Assembly: GCF_947301925.1 (NCBI RefSeq)
Contig: NZ_CAMYUE010000003.1
Coordinates: 186,001-250,000 of the forward strand
Length of the DNA stretch: 64,000 nucleotides
Direction of reading: 5' to 3'
Source of the DNA: an uncultured Ruminococcus sp.
GTDB taxonomy: Bacteria; Bacillota; Clostridia; Oscillospirales; Ruminococcaceae
Shown here: one piece after another, positions 1-8,581 of the stretch
Layout of the letters: the number at the start of each line of letters is the position of its first letter
Position numbering within the stretch: position 1 is the stretch's first letter
Translations under genes and position numbers: made by a program
The notes under the pieces: model-generated
Databases searched by the model: none
What the model was told of the DNA's origin: nothing
What the model saw: only the letters and a program-made list of their open reading frames with translations

Positions 1-503
<503 letters not shown>

Positions 504-509
504 ATTATG

Positions 510-538
510 ATTATAGCATTTTACGGCGCACTTGTCAA
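510..538 (-). promoter_or_regulatory. Promoter of eno
   Basis: On the minus strand there is TTGACA (533-538), a 17-base spacer and TATAAT (510-515), with an extended TGC before the -10 box. This is a full match to the housekeeping sigma consensus. The expected start point is near 503. Confidence 0.85.
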
Positions 539-641
539 TTTGATTATTGATATTTGTATATACTAACAAATATGACACAGCGATATTCAAAAGCCATGTG
601 CAAGTCGTTTAGATATAAGTAATATACAGCTTTTTGTATAC

Positions 642-670
642 GCCGCTGAATGCGGCTATTGCTTTTTTTT
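642..670 (+). terminator. Hairpin plus T-run between eno and the ATPase gene
   Basis: GCCGC/GCGGC (642-656) with a 5-base loop is followed by a T-rich stretch to 670. It resembles a short intrinsic terminator on the plus strand, but no plus-strand gene precedes it and its T-run overlaps the ATPase -35 region. Its role is uncertain. Confidence 0.35.
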
Positions 671-687
671 CCATACTGTGTTATAAT
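660..687 (+). promoter_or_regulatory. Promoter of P-type ATPase
   Basis: TTGCTT (660-665), a 16-base spacer and TATAAT (682-687) lie just upstream of the gene. A Shine-Dalgarno GAGGTG follows at about 706. Confidence 0.6.
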
Positions 688-723
688 TAAAAAAGTATAT
701 TTTGCGAGGTGTAATTCGACATA

Positions 724-3111
724 ATGAAAACCAGTGAATTCCGCGAGGTCACTGATCCCGAACGCTTCAAGGCGGATTACGATCAGGGACTTACCGTTGC
801 TCAGGTAAAACAGAGGATCGCCGAGGGGCTGGATAACAAGCCCGTTGAATCTCCCTCAAAGACCGTGAAGGAGATACTCGCCGACAATATCTTTACCTAC
901 TTCAACCTTATATTCGTTATACTCTCGGTGCTGCTCATAATCGTCGGCTCCTACCGTGACCTGACCTTTATGCCAGTCATCATCGCCAATGCCCTTATCG
1001 GTATTATCCAGGAGCTCCGCTCCAAATCGGTGCTGGACAAGATAGCGGTGCTCAATGCACCTGTTTCCACCGCTGTCCGTGACGGACAGATAGTAAGCAT
1101 ACCCTCAAAGGATCTTGTGCTGGACGATATCGTTATCTTCAAAGCGGGCAATCAGATATGCGCCGACGCTGTCGTAGTGGACGGAAATGTTTCCGTAAAC
1201 GAGTCGCTGCTGACGGGCGAATCCGACGAGATAACCAAGAAGCCCGGCGATACCCTTATGTCGGGAAGCTATATCGTTTCGGGCACCTGCCGCGCAAGAC
1301 TTGAAAAGGTGGGCAGACATTCCTATATCTCAAGACTGACCCTTCAGGCAAAGAAGTCCAGAAAGGGCGAGCAGTCCGAGATGATACGCTCACTCAACAG
1401 GATAGTAAAGTTTGCAGGTGTGGCTATAATACCTATCGGTATAATACTTTTCTATCAGGCCTTCTATATAAACCACTATACCATAAAGGAAAGCGTGCAG
1501 TCCATGGTGGCTGCGGTCATCGGCATGATACCCGAGGGACTGTTCCTGCTGGCAAGCGTTTCCCTTGTTATCAGCGCCATGAAGCTGGCTATCAAGAAGG
1601 TACTGGTCCACGATATGAAATGTATCGAGGCCCTTGCGCGAGTGGACGTGCTCTGTGTGGACAAGACCGGTACTATCACCAAGAACGAGATGACTGTGGC
1701 GGACGTTGTGGCTGCCTCGGCCGAATATGATACGGAAATGATACAGGGGCTCCTCAGCGACTTTGCTGCCGCCCAGGACTCCGACAACCAGACCATGACC
1801 GCTCTGAAGGGGCATTTCCACCGTCCTGCGGGAAGGAGAGCAGTTTCCACTACGGGCTTCTCCTCTGAATTCAAGTACAGCAGCGTTACCTTCGAGCGTG
1901 ATTCCTATGTCATCGGCGCTCCCGAATTCGTACTGAAGGAGAGCATCAGCGGCTATAAGGATACTATCGACAGCTACAGCCGCAAGGGCTACAGAGTTCT
2001 TGCCTTCGGAAAATACAGAGGTATTCCCGACGGAAAGGCTCTCACTGAGCCAATCGAGCCTGTGTGCTTTGTTATGATGTCCAACCCCATACGTGAGAAC
2101 GCTCCCGAGACCTTCAGGTACTTTGCGGAGCAGGGCGTGGAGATAAAGGTCATTTCGGGAGACAATCCCGTTACCGTTTCGGAGGTGGCCAAGCAGGCCG
2201 GCATCAGAAATGCAGGCGAGTACGTTGACGCTACTACGCTTACCACTGACAGCGCTATCAAGGACGCCGTAATGAAGTATACCGTGTTCGGAAGAGTTAC
2301 TCCCGAGCAGAAGAGAAAGTTCGTTAAGGCTCTCAAAAAGGCAGGCAAGACCGTTGCCATGACGGGCGACGGCGTAAACGACGTTCTTGCTCTCAAGGAC
2401 GCGGACTGCTCCGTGGCTATGGCCTCGGGAAGCGATGTTGCCGCTCAGGCTGCACAGCTGGTGCTCCTTGAATCCGACTTCTCCAAAATGCCCGACGTTG
2501 TTGCCGAGGGCAGAAAGGTGGTAAACAATCTGGAGCGCTCGGGAAGCCTCTTTATCGTAAAGAACATCTTCTCGCTCATTATAGCGGTGCTCTCTATATG
2601 CTTCGGTATGAAGTACCCCCTCATGCCATCACAGATATCCCTTATCAGCGTATTTACCATCGGACTTCCCGCGTTCTTCCTTTCGTTCATGCCCAATCAT
2701 GACCTGATACGGGGACGCTTTATCACGAATATCCTGCTGAAGGCTCTGCCAGCGGCTCTCACCGACGTTCTTGTGGTGGGCGCTATGATATATTTCGGCA
2801 ATATCTTCAGCGTATCTCCTACTGATATCGCAACGGCTTCCACCATACTGATGAGTATAGTCGGTATGATGATAGTTTATCAGATATCCAAGCCCCTTGA
2901 TGTGTACAAAATGGGAGTATGGATATTCTGCGGTGTGGGTCTGGTGTGCTGTATGGTATTTGTCAGCAACCTGTTTGCCATCACCTCTATGTCAAACCGC
3001 TGTATCATTCTCTGTGTGAACTTCTCTATCATCGCGGAGCCCTGCCTGCGGTATCTCACTCTTATCACCAAAAAGGTGCAGGACTTCTTTATCAAAGACG
3101 AAAAAGCATGA
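724..3111 (+). CDS. P-type cation-transporting ATPase (HAD-IC, P2-like)
   Basis: This is a 795-residue membrane ATPase that moves cations using a phospho-aspartate cycle. The key motifs are in order: TGES (164-167, actuator), PEGL in the fourth membrane helix (270-273), DKTGT phosphorylation site (313-317) and TGDGVND hinge (about 547-553). Hydrophobic helices lie at about 55-95, 230-285 and in the last 180 residues. The PEGL motif is typical of Ca2+/Na+-type pumps and not the CPC motif of copper pumps, and there is no N-terminal HMA domain. The overall plan resembles the CtpE/CaxP-type calcium exporters. The substrate is inferred; the small HMA protein downstream on the other strand could tempt a copper assignment that the motif does not support. 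Confidence 0.88.
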   Translation: MKTSEFREVTDPERFKADYDQGLTVAQVKQRIAEGLDNKPVESPSKTVKEILADNIFTYFNLIFVILSVLLIIVGSYRDLTFMPVIIANALIGIIQELRSKSVLDKIAVLNAPVSTAVRDGQIVSIPSKDLVLDDIVIFKAGNQICADAVVVDGNVSVNESLLTGESDEITKKPGDTLMSGSYIVSGTCRARLEKVGRHSYISRLTLQAKKSRKGEQSEMIRSLNRIVKFAGVAIIPIGIILFYQAFYINHYTIKESVQSMVAAVIGMIPEGLFLLASVSLVISAMKLAIKKVLVHDMKCIEALARVDVLCVDKTGTITKNEMTVADVVAASAEYDTEMIQGLLSDFAAAQDSDNQTMTALKGHFHRPAGRRAVSTTGFSSEFKYSSVTFERDSYVIGAPEFVLKESISGYKDTIDSYSRKGYRVLAFGKYRGIPDGKALTEPIEPVCFVMMSNPIRENAPETFRYFAEQGVEIKVISGDNPVTVSEVAKQAGIRNAGEYVDATTLTTDSAIKDAVMKYTVFGRVTPEQKRKFVKALKKAGKTVAMTGDGVNDVLALKDADCSVAMASGSDVAAQAAQLVLLESDFSKMPDVVAEGRKVVNNLERSGSLFIVKNIFSLIIAVLSICFGMKYPLMPSQISLISVFTIGLPAFFLSFMPNHDLIRGRFITNILLKALPAALTDVLVVGAMIYFGNIFSVSPTDIATASTILMSIVGMMIVYQISKPLDVYKMGVWIFCGVGLVCCMVFVSNLFAITSMSNRCIILCVNFSIIAEPCLRYLTLITKKVQDFFIKDEKA

Positions 3112-3113
3112 TA

Positions 3114-3145
3114 AAAGGCAGTGCGAAATGCACTGCCTTTGTTTT
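3114..3145. terminator. Bidirectional terminator, ATPase / HMA protein
   Basis: The perfect stem AAAGGCAGTGC/GCACTGCCTTT with a 5-base loop is followed by GTTTT, and on the minus strand preceded by A/T-rich bases. It sits between two convergent genes and can serve both. Confidence 0.85.
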
Positions 3146-3395
3146 ACTTTCTTCCGAAAAGGCCTTTCTTTTCGTAGGGGGCGGTGGTTATATCCAGTAC
3201 CTTGTAGCCGTCTTTTTCAACGGCCTCCCTGAGCAGGCTGCTGTCGGGCTGAGTTTCGGTGATGACCTCTGTTATGCCCTTGATGTGTGAGGAATTCACC
3301 TTTTTCGGGGATACCGCATTGCGTATGGCTTCATTCACATGAGCCTCGCACATTCCGCACATCATGCCTTCGATCTTCAATACTGTTTTGTACAT
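3144..3395 (-). CDS. Small heavy-metal-associated (HMA) domain protein
   Basis: This 83-residue cytosolic protein starts with the HMA fold signature KIEGMMCGMCEAHVNEAI. Its CxxC metal-binding pair (C13, C16) fits a soft-metal (copper-type) chaperone. The middle and C-terminal part keeps the beta-alpha pattern of the family (VITETQPDSSLLREAVEKDGY), and the tail KKGLFGRK is basic. It resembles CopZ-like chaperones but has a longer loop. It is transcribed alone from a consensus promoter with a palindrome over the start point, suggesting metal-dependent repression. The metal is not proven. Confidence 0.8.
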   Translation of the reverse strand: MYKTVLKIEGMMCGMCEAHVNEAIRNAVSPKKVNSSHIKGITEVITETQPDSSLLREAVEKDGYKVLDITTAPYEKKGLFGRK

Positions 3396-3410
3396 TGTAT
3401 CAACTCCTTA

Positions 3411-3462
3411 TGTTAGTATATGCTGACATATATATTTTAACCCATTTTTTTCACGGTGTCAA
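3411..3462 (-). promoter_or_regulatory. Promoter and putative operator of HMA gene
   Basis: On the minus strand there is TTGACA (3457-3462), a 17-base spacer and TAAAAT (3434-3439). Directly downstream, covering the expected start point, lies the near-palindrome TGTTAGTATATGCTGACA (plus-strand reading, 3411-3428; 7 of 9 pairs match). A related half (TGTTAGTATAT, reverse strand of 558-568) occurs in the eno/ATPase intergenic region. Confidence 0.65.
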
Positions 3463-3525
3463 GTGCGTCCTTTGTGAGAGGATAATGAAAAATGATGCTG
3501 ATTTGTATGAAATTACGGATTCGGA

Positions 3526-3554
3526 TTGACTTTTTCTCAAAAATATGGTAATAT
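3526..3554 (+). promoter_or_regulatory. Promoter of M23-dockerin gene
   Basis: TTGACT (3526-3531), a 17-base spacer and TAATAT (3549-3554) are followed by a GGAG site before the ATG at 3598. Confidence 0.75.
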
Positions 3555-3597
3555 ATATATTGTTAAGTTACTTTTTACTATGTAAGGAGAAAATATT

Positions 3598-4932
3598 ATG
3601 AAGAATGTGATCAAAAAAGCGGCTGCTATCCTTATGGTACTGGCAGTGCTTTTCACAGTACCGATATGTACTCCCATCGGAAAAAAAGCTTACGCAGCTG
3701 TCTATGCAGTTTGGCCGACTGAGCCAAAGTACAAGAACATAACTACTTACTTCAATCCCCAGAGGAATGTCAACGATGTATCGGGTTACCACAATGCTAT
3801 CGATATTGAGGCTGCGGGGGGAAGCAATATATATGCCGCCTATGGCGGAGAGGTCGTTTCGGCCGATGTCAAGGGCGCTTACGGCAATATGGTAATAATC
3901 TATCACGCTGACCTGAAGGTATATACCTTCTACGCTCATGCTTCACAGCTCCTAACCAGCGCAGGCGCAAAGGTCAAGCAGGGCGATCTTATCGGCAAGG
4001 TGGGAAGTACGGGACAGGCATCAGGCAATCACCTCCACTTTGGTATCTGCGATACCCTTGTGGGAGCCTATCCTGCCAAGACATACTACGACCCCCTCAC
4101 TTACTTCGAGTATTCGGACAATTCGGGGCAGGGTGTGACTACTCCTCCTGCCACTACTCAGCCGGAGTGCTCGTGCAGCGAGGAATATGCAGGTCTGTAC
4201 ACCACAAAGAACGTTGTGACCTATCTTAATATAAGATCGGGTCACGGCACAAATTCCTCCATAGTAGGTTCCATACCTGCAAATGCTGAATTCAAGGTCA
4301 CCAAGGGCAACGGTGAATGGGCTCATGTTGAGTACAATGGCGTCAAGGGATATGCTTCCATGGCTTATATGCAGCTCAAGGAGGCGTACAAGCCTGTTGA
4401 GTCCGGTATGAAGATTGATAAGGCAGCGGCTCCCGAGGGAACCATTACAAAGGGCGATTCCTTCTCGCTGAAGGGCGTTATAACCTCTAATCTGCCTATC
4501 ACAAAGGTATACGGCGGTATCTATTTCCGCGGCGGCGAGGCTACCAGCCAGATCGCAGAGGCGGCTCCCAATGCGCTGACCTATGACCTTTCTTCATATT
4601 TTGATAAGAATATAGCTTTCGGTGCCCTTTATGACGGGGAGTACACCTATAAGATAACTGCTGAGGACAGCAGCGGCAAGTCCTATGAGCTCATATCCGC
4701 AGACTTCGATATACACGATCCCGAAAAGGACAAGCCTGCAGGCGACCTGAACGGTGACGGAGAGCTGAACGTGTCGGACGCTGTAGTGCTTCAGAGCTAT
4801 CTGCTCAACAGCTCCGAGGAATTTACCGAGGAGCAGTACAAGGCTTCTGATCTTAACGGTGACGAGGTCGTTGACGTCTTCGATCTTATCGAGCTGAAGC
4901 AGGCCATAGTAAAGGCTTCTTCGGAGGAATAA
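3598..4932 (+). CDS. Secreted M23 peptidase with SH3 and dockerin
   Basis: This 444-residue secreted protein has a signal peptide (1-33, cut near AYA), then a LytM/M23 metallopeptidase domain (about 40-170). Zinc ligands are visible as H65xxxD69 in YHNAIDIE and HxH in NHLHFGI (H145, H147). A Thr/Pro linker leads to a bacterial SH3 domain (about 200-262, YLNIRSG...VKGYASMAYM). An unassigned beta domain (265-375) follows, then a type I dockerin (382-440) with calcium loops DLNGDGELNVSD and DLNGDEVVDVFD. M23 enzymes cut peptidoglycan cross-bridges. The dockerin implies attachment to a cohesin scaffold, so the enzyme may remodel its own wall at cellulosome sites or attack other bacteria; this is inference. 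Confidence 0.9.
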   Translation: MKNVIKKAAAILMVLAVLFTVPICTPIGKKAYAAVYAVWPTEPKYKNITTYFNPQRNVNDVSGYHNAIDIEAAGGSNIYAAYGGEVVSADVKGAYGNMVIIYHADLKVYTFYAHASQLLTSAGAKVKQGDLIGKVGSTGQASGNHLHFGICDTLVGAYPAKTYYDPLTYFEYSDNSGQGVTTPPATTQPECSCSEEYAGLYTTKNVVTYLNIRSGHGTNSSIVGSIPANAEFKVTKGNGEWAHVEYNGVKGYASMAYMQLKEAYKPVESGMKIDKAAAPEGTITKGDSFSLKGVITSNLPITKVYGGIYFRGGEATSQIAEAAPNALTYDLSSYFDKNIAFGALYDGEYTYKITAEDSSGKSYELISADFDIHDPEKDKPAGDLNGDGELNVSDAVVLQSYLLNSSEEFTEEQYKASDLNGDEVVDVFDLIELKQAIVKASSEE

Positions 4933-4943
4933 CAGAGTATAAA

Positions 4944-4976
4944 AAGGCGGTGTCACGTCGGTGATGCCGCCTTGAA
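4944..4976 (+). terminator. Weak hairpin after M23 gene
   Basis: AAGGCGG...CCGCCTT extends to a 13-base imperfect stem (4944-4973). Only a short A/T tail follows, so termination may be partial and the next gene could be read through. Confidence 0.5.
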
Positions 4977-4996
4977 TTATTGTAAGGAGAAACAGA

Positions 4997-5602
4997 ATGG
5001 ATACAGTAAGAATCGTTGATGAGATAATGAAAAGAAGGAGCCCCGGCAAGACCTTTATAGTGGGGCTGGACGGACTCGGCGGTGCGGGCAAGAGCACTGC
5101 GGCAGAGGAGGTAAAGCGGCTTCTGACGGAAAAGGGGATAAATGCGGAGATATTCCATATTGACGACTTTATCCATCCAAAGGCTGTAAGATATAACGAC
5201 AGCTACCCTCAGTGGGAGCAGTATTACTATCTTCAGTGGAGATATGCTCATTTTAAGCAGTCGGTGTGGGCTCCCGTAAAAGAGGGGAGAGAGCTGCCGC
5301 CTGTGGAACTCTACGACAAGGACAACGACACTTATGTAGTAAGGGGATTCTCCTTGCCCGAGGGCAGCGTTGTCATCACTGAGGGCATCTTCCTGCAGCG
5401 TGAGGAGCTTGACGGTATATTCGATCTCATGGTATATTTCGATGTGGACGAGAAAGAGAGGCTGAGAAGAGTCCTTCTTCGTGACGGCTACATCGGCGAC
5501 GAGACTGCTATCCGTGAGAAATATGAAAACAGGTATTTCCCTGCGGAGAGATATTACTCGGAAAAGTACAGGCCTGCCGAAAAGGCGGATATGGTGATAT
5601 AA
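4997..5602 (+). CDS. Uridine kinase-like P-loop kinase
   Basis: This 201-residue cytosolic protein has the Walker A motif GLGGAGKST (residues about 26-34), followed by the FHIDDFIHP segment that in uridine kinases and phosphoribulokinases holds the catalytic Asp. A lid-like Arg-rich helix (ERLRRVLLRDG) sits near 150. It belongs to the Udk/phosphoribulokinase P-loop group; the phosphate acceptor cannot be fixed from sequence. It has a good GGAG site at 4984 and follows the peptidase gene by 64 bases across a weak hairpin. Confidence 0.75.
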   Translation: MDTVRIVDEIMKRRSPGKTFIVGLDGLGGAGKSTAAEEVKRLLTEKGINAEIFHIDDFIHPKAVRYNDSYPQWEQYYYLQWRYAHFKQSVWAPVKEGRELPPVELYDKDNDTYVVRGFSLPEGSVVITEGIFLQREELDGIFDLMVYFDVDEKERLRRVLLRDGYIGDETAIREKYENRYFPAERYYSEKYRPAEKADMVI

Positions 5603-5633
5603 AAAACAGCGCTCAACTGAGCGCTGTTTTTAT
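5603..5633. terminator. Terminator after uridine kinase-like gene
   Basis: The stem AAAACAGCGCTCA/TGAGCGCTGTTTT with a short loop is followed by T-rich sequence. The A-run on the left gives it a second function on the minus strand for the convergent xylanase gene ending at 5653. Confidence 0.85.
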
Positions 5634-5652
5634 TATTCTATATCATGACAGC

Positions 5653-8073
5653 TTATTTGAAAGCATATCTGAAGAATGTATAGAGATGAGGCTTAACGCT
5701 GTTGTCGCCATGTCCGCCGCCGTTGATCGACTGGTAAACGTGGTCAACACCGTTTCTTGTGAGAATGTCGCTGTACTGCTTGGGGAATGTTCCAACTGTA
5801 CCGTCATTTGTTCCGCCTGTGATCATGAATACGTTAGGCTCGGGACCTACGTCTCTGAACTTCATCTCGCTTTCCTGCATACAGCCGGGATGCTGCATCC
5901 AGGTATCTGCGCCGGGAGTGATTCCGGGAGCAGGACAAGCGCCGCCAACATAAGCGAAGAGGTCAGGACGCATGAGACCGATGTAGATAGCTTCACGTCC
6001 GCCCATTGAGAAGCCTGTGATAGCTCTGTTCTCTCTGCCTGTCTTTACGGGATAGTTCTCCTCGATGAAGGGGATAAGGCTTTCGCTGATATCATAGAGG
6101 AAGTTGTCGTACTCTGCACAGGTCTGCTGGTTGATACCGCTAGGACCGTTCATTGTTTTACTTGTGAACATATTAGGTGTTACGGCGATGAACTCCTCAG
6201 CCTGACCGCTCTTCATAAGACCTGTCATAAGACCCTGAGTACCGAAGCCGTTCTTCATGTCATCCTCGTTGCCCATGATTCCGTGGAGAATGTACATTAC
6301 AGGGTACTTCTTGTTAGGATCATAGTTGGGAGGCAGGATAACGTTACAGCTCTTCTGCTTGCCTGTGTATTTACACAGATAGGATTTCTTCTCAACCTTA
6401 CACTGGCTTGACTGCTCTGCGCCGCTGGGTACCTGTTCAGGCATATCCTTTCTGATTGCAGCGTTGAGGTTCTGGCCCGGTGAAGGAGTGGAAGTAGTAG
6501 TTGTTGTGGTTATCTTGGCTGTTGTGGTGGTAGTTGTAGTGGTAACGGGGTCTGGGAACTGCTTGTCAATGCCGAGAAGGAATCTCTTGAGAGCAACCAG
6601 ATCAGCAACAGATACGTCACCGTCACCGTTTACGTCTGAATTTGCGGGAGCCTTGCCGCCGCCTGACATGATAGCGAGTATGCCTTTTCTGAGGCCAATC
6701 AGGTCAAGTGAATCAAGAACTCCGTCCTCGTTTACGTCGCCTCTGATACCCTTATTTACAGGAGGATCCGTAGGAGGCTGAGTAACGGGCTCTGATGATA
6801 CGCTGATAAGGGGCTTTGTGCCCTTTACAGCTGCATATGCGCCGTCAACGTAGAAATCTGTAAGGCTTTCAGGAGCCTCGATATAGATGAGCAGATTTGA
6901 AGCGCCTTCGGGGATAGTATAGGAAGAATTTGAAAGGTCTACCCACTGTCCCTTGGGAGCTGTGACTGTCTTGATCTCGCTGTACTTTTCAGTACCGGAG
7001 GAATCCTTATACTGAAGTGTGAGCTTCAGGTCTGTCGAAGACTCTGAATCCTGCATTACAGCAGCGCCGAATGCAAATGTCTCACCTGCCTTGAAGGGGT
7101 TGCTGCTGAGGCTCATGGAAGCGCCGTTCCATTCTGCTGTACGGCCGGATACCAGGATACCCTTTGATCCGTCGTAACCGGTTGAAGCAGCTACCTTGGC
7201 AGCTCCGCGTCCTGACCAGTCGCCTGTGCCCGACTCGAAGCTCTCCTTCAAGTAATAACCGTTTTCGTCGGGTTCAACGGGAGTTGTGACAACGGGCTGT
7301 CCGCCTCCGCCGCCGCCCGTACCGAGGGTGATGGTGTTCTGCTTTACGTCTGCCTGGCCTGAGCTCTCCCAGCCTTCAACGTTGAACGCTACCTCGTACA
7401 TAACGCCCATCTGGAGACCTGCGCTCTCCCACTGCTCAAAGTGGTCGGAAACGTGGATCGTACCGGACTGTCTGCGCTGCTGACGAACACTGTAATACTG
7501 TACGAAGGGCTGGTTACCGTCGATAGTATATGAGTTTCTGTTTTCCTTATAGATATAGTAGGTGCTTCCGTCCAGAGTGAACTGCTTGATAACATTACCC
7601 TGTCCGGGCTGTCCGTTAGGAGGACACCAGTTTGCCCAGTCCTCAACGATGTAGTACTCTACGAGAGGACTTCTTGTCCAGCCGTAAATACAAAGACGCG
7701 AGTTACCGGAGTTGCTTGATGACCAGCTTACGTCGAAGTCACAGGTAATTCCGTTGTACTCCTGGAACTTCTTTGTACTGCCCATGTCGATACCGCGACG
7801 GGCAAGGAAGTTACCGCTGGGACCTGCACAGTTCCAAGTTGTGGAGAATGTGCCGTTATCGCCCAGAGTCATTGATGACGGCTGATTTGTATCAGCTGCC
7901 CAGATCTCATAGCTGTAACCGTCGGGGCCTGTGCCCTTGTGCTGACCAGCACCGTTCAGATTGTATGTCTGACCTGCGGCGCCTGTGTTCATAGCCGCAA
8001 ATGGGATTGCTGATACGCAGACCATGCCTGCCACAAAACCGATCGCAGCTTTTTTGATGCTTTTCAATTTCAT
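5653..8073 (-). CDS. Cellulosomal xylanase-esterase, GH11-CBM22-Doc-CE1
   Basis: This 806-residue secreted enzyme has a signal peptide (1-32). A GH11 endo-xylanase follows (33-250; nucleophile E139 in PLVEYYIVE, acid/base E233 in VEGWESSG). Next come a Gly linker, a xylan-binding CBM22 (about 271-425) and a type I dockerin (444-505; DVNEDGVLDSLD and DVNGDGDVSVAD). After a Thr run comes a CE1 esterase (about 540-806; HGIMG, Ser689 in GFSMGG, His788 in GGGHGD). It would cut the xylan backbone and release acetyl or feruloyl side groups while bound to a scaffoldin. The first 425 residues are almost the same as in the gene at 13537, so one arose by duplication with a swapped C-terminal module. Whether CE1 is an acetylxylan or feruloyl esterase is not decided. 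Confidence 0.93.
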   Translation of the reverse strand: MKLKSIKKAAIGFVAGMVCVSAIPFAAMNTGAAGQTYNLNGAGQHKGTGPDGYSYEIWAADTNQPSSMTLGDNGTFSTTWNCAGPSGNFLARRGIDMGSTKKFQEYNGITCDFDVSWSSSNSGNSRLCIYGWTRSPLVEYYIVEDWANWCPPNGQPGQGNVIKQFTLDGSTYYIYKENRNSYTIDGNQPFVQYYSVRQQRRQSGTIHVSDHFEQWESAGLQMGVMYEVAFNVEGWESSGQADVKQNTITLGTGGGGGGQPVVTTPVEPDENGYYLKESFESGTGDWSGRGAAKVAASTGYDGSKGILVSGRTAEWNGASMSLSSNPFKAGETFAFGAAVMQDSESSTDLKLTLQYKDSSGTEKYSEIKTVTAPKGQWVDLSNSSYTIPEGASNLLIYIEAPESLTDFYVDGAYAAVKGTKPLISVSSEPVTQPPTDPPVNKGIRGDVNEDGVLDSLDLIGLRKGILAIMSGGGKAPANSDVNGDGDVSVADLVALKRFLLGIDKQFPDPVTTTTTTTTAKITTTTTTSTPSPGQNLNAAIRKDMPEQVPSGAEQSSQCKVEKKSYLCKYTGKQKSCNVILPPNYDPNKKYPVMYILHGIMGNEDDMKNGFGTQGLMTGLMKSGQAEEFIAVTPNMFTSKTMNGPSGINQQTCAEYDNFLYDISESLIPFIEENYPVKTGRENRAITGFSMGGREAIYIGLMRPDLFAYVGGACPAPGITPGADTWMQHPGCMQESEMKFRDVGPEPNVFMITGGTNDGTVGTFPKQYSDILTRNGVDHVYQSINGGGHGDNSVKPHLYTFFRYAFK
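6483..6547 (-). repeat. Thr-rich linker of the GH11-CE1 enzyme
   Basis: Low-complexity ACN codons encode two runs of threonines between dockerin and esterase. They are typical R. flavefaciens interdomain linkers, probably glycosylated or extended. Confidence 0.8.
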
Positions 8074-8087
8074 GTTAAATCACTCCT

Positions 8088-8310
8088 TTGTTTAATTAAG
8101 CAACGTCATGATTTTAGTAATCCCCGTGGAGAGGCAAAACTCTCCTTTTTTTATTATCTATAACTATTATAATATATAATTTGGTAACATTTCAAGTCAA
8201 AATTTGTGAAAATCCAAAAAAATCACTAAAAATTGCGCAGACTGTTCGAACAACCTTGTTGTTTGGGTTAAGGTACACAATATCTTTTAATCATACATTG
8301 TTTAATTAAG
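8088..8310. promoter_or_regulatory. Control region of GH11-CE1 with paired repeats
   Basis: A minus-strand promoter TTGACT (8195-8200), an 18-base spacer and TATATT (8171-8176) give a start near 8163. The 13-mer TTGTTTAATTAAG occurs twice, at 8088-8100 (just above the Shine-Dalgarno) and at 8298-8310. A perfect palindrome TGTTCGAACA lies at 8243-8252. These are candidate sites for the AraC regulators or another xylan-responsive factor. Confidence 0.5.
8128..8152 (+). terminator. Terminator-like hairpin antisense to the xylanase leader
   Basis: GGAGAG/CTCTCC with a GCAAAA loop and seven Ts forms a textbook intrinsic terminator on the plus strand, but no plus-strand gene precedes it. On the minus strand it is a hairpin in the 5' leader of the GH11-CE1 mRNA. 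It may end antisense transcription or protect the mRNA. Confidence 0.45.
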
Positions 8311-8481
8311 TAATACAACCCATTTTATGCCGAAATGGTGGATAAAATGCCGAAAAACAGAGGAGCTTTTTGTTTAAAAATAAAAAAATGATATCAGTAG
8401 CGCAAAAATGCTATTTGCGGTAATAATATTACCATAAATGACATAATATTAATATAATACGCGCAGATTGCCCATTATAAT
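8235..8481 (+). promoter_or_regulatory. Control region of the GH43 gene
   Basis: Two TATAAT boxes (8453-8458 and 8476-8481) lie upstream of the GH43 start without a good -35 box, which suggests an activator. The decamer GCGCAGAYTG is repeated directly at 8235-8244 and 8461-8470. No small gene was seen in the 508-base gap between the divergent enzymes. Confidence 0.4.
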
Positions 8482-8581
8482 CTAAGTAATAAATAAAGAA
8501 CTGTGTATTTTGTATATTTTTTATAAAATGCACGGCAAGAAGGGTAATAAAACAAAAAATCTAAAAAATGGGGGCAGACTT

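Noticed and set aside
1390-1821. Long open frames on the minus strand inside the ATPase gene
   Set aside because: They lie opposite a clear P-type ATPase, have no ribosome sites and no family features; they are shadows of its codon pattern.
724-3395. ATPase and HMA protein as a copper pump and chaperone pair
   Set aside because: The pump has PEGL instead of CPC in the membrane and no HMA domain, so copper transport is not supported.
5686-6009. Plus-strand frames inside the GH11-CE1 gene
   Set aside because: Opposite strand of well-conserved CE1 and linker sequence; Val-rich runs come from Thr codons read backwards.
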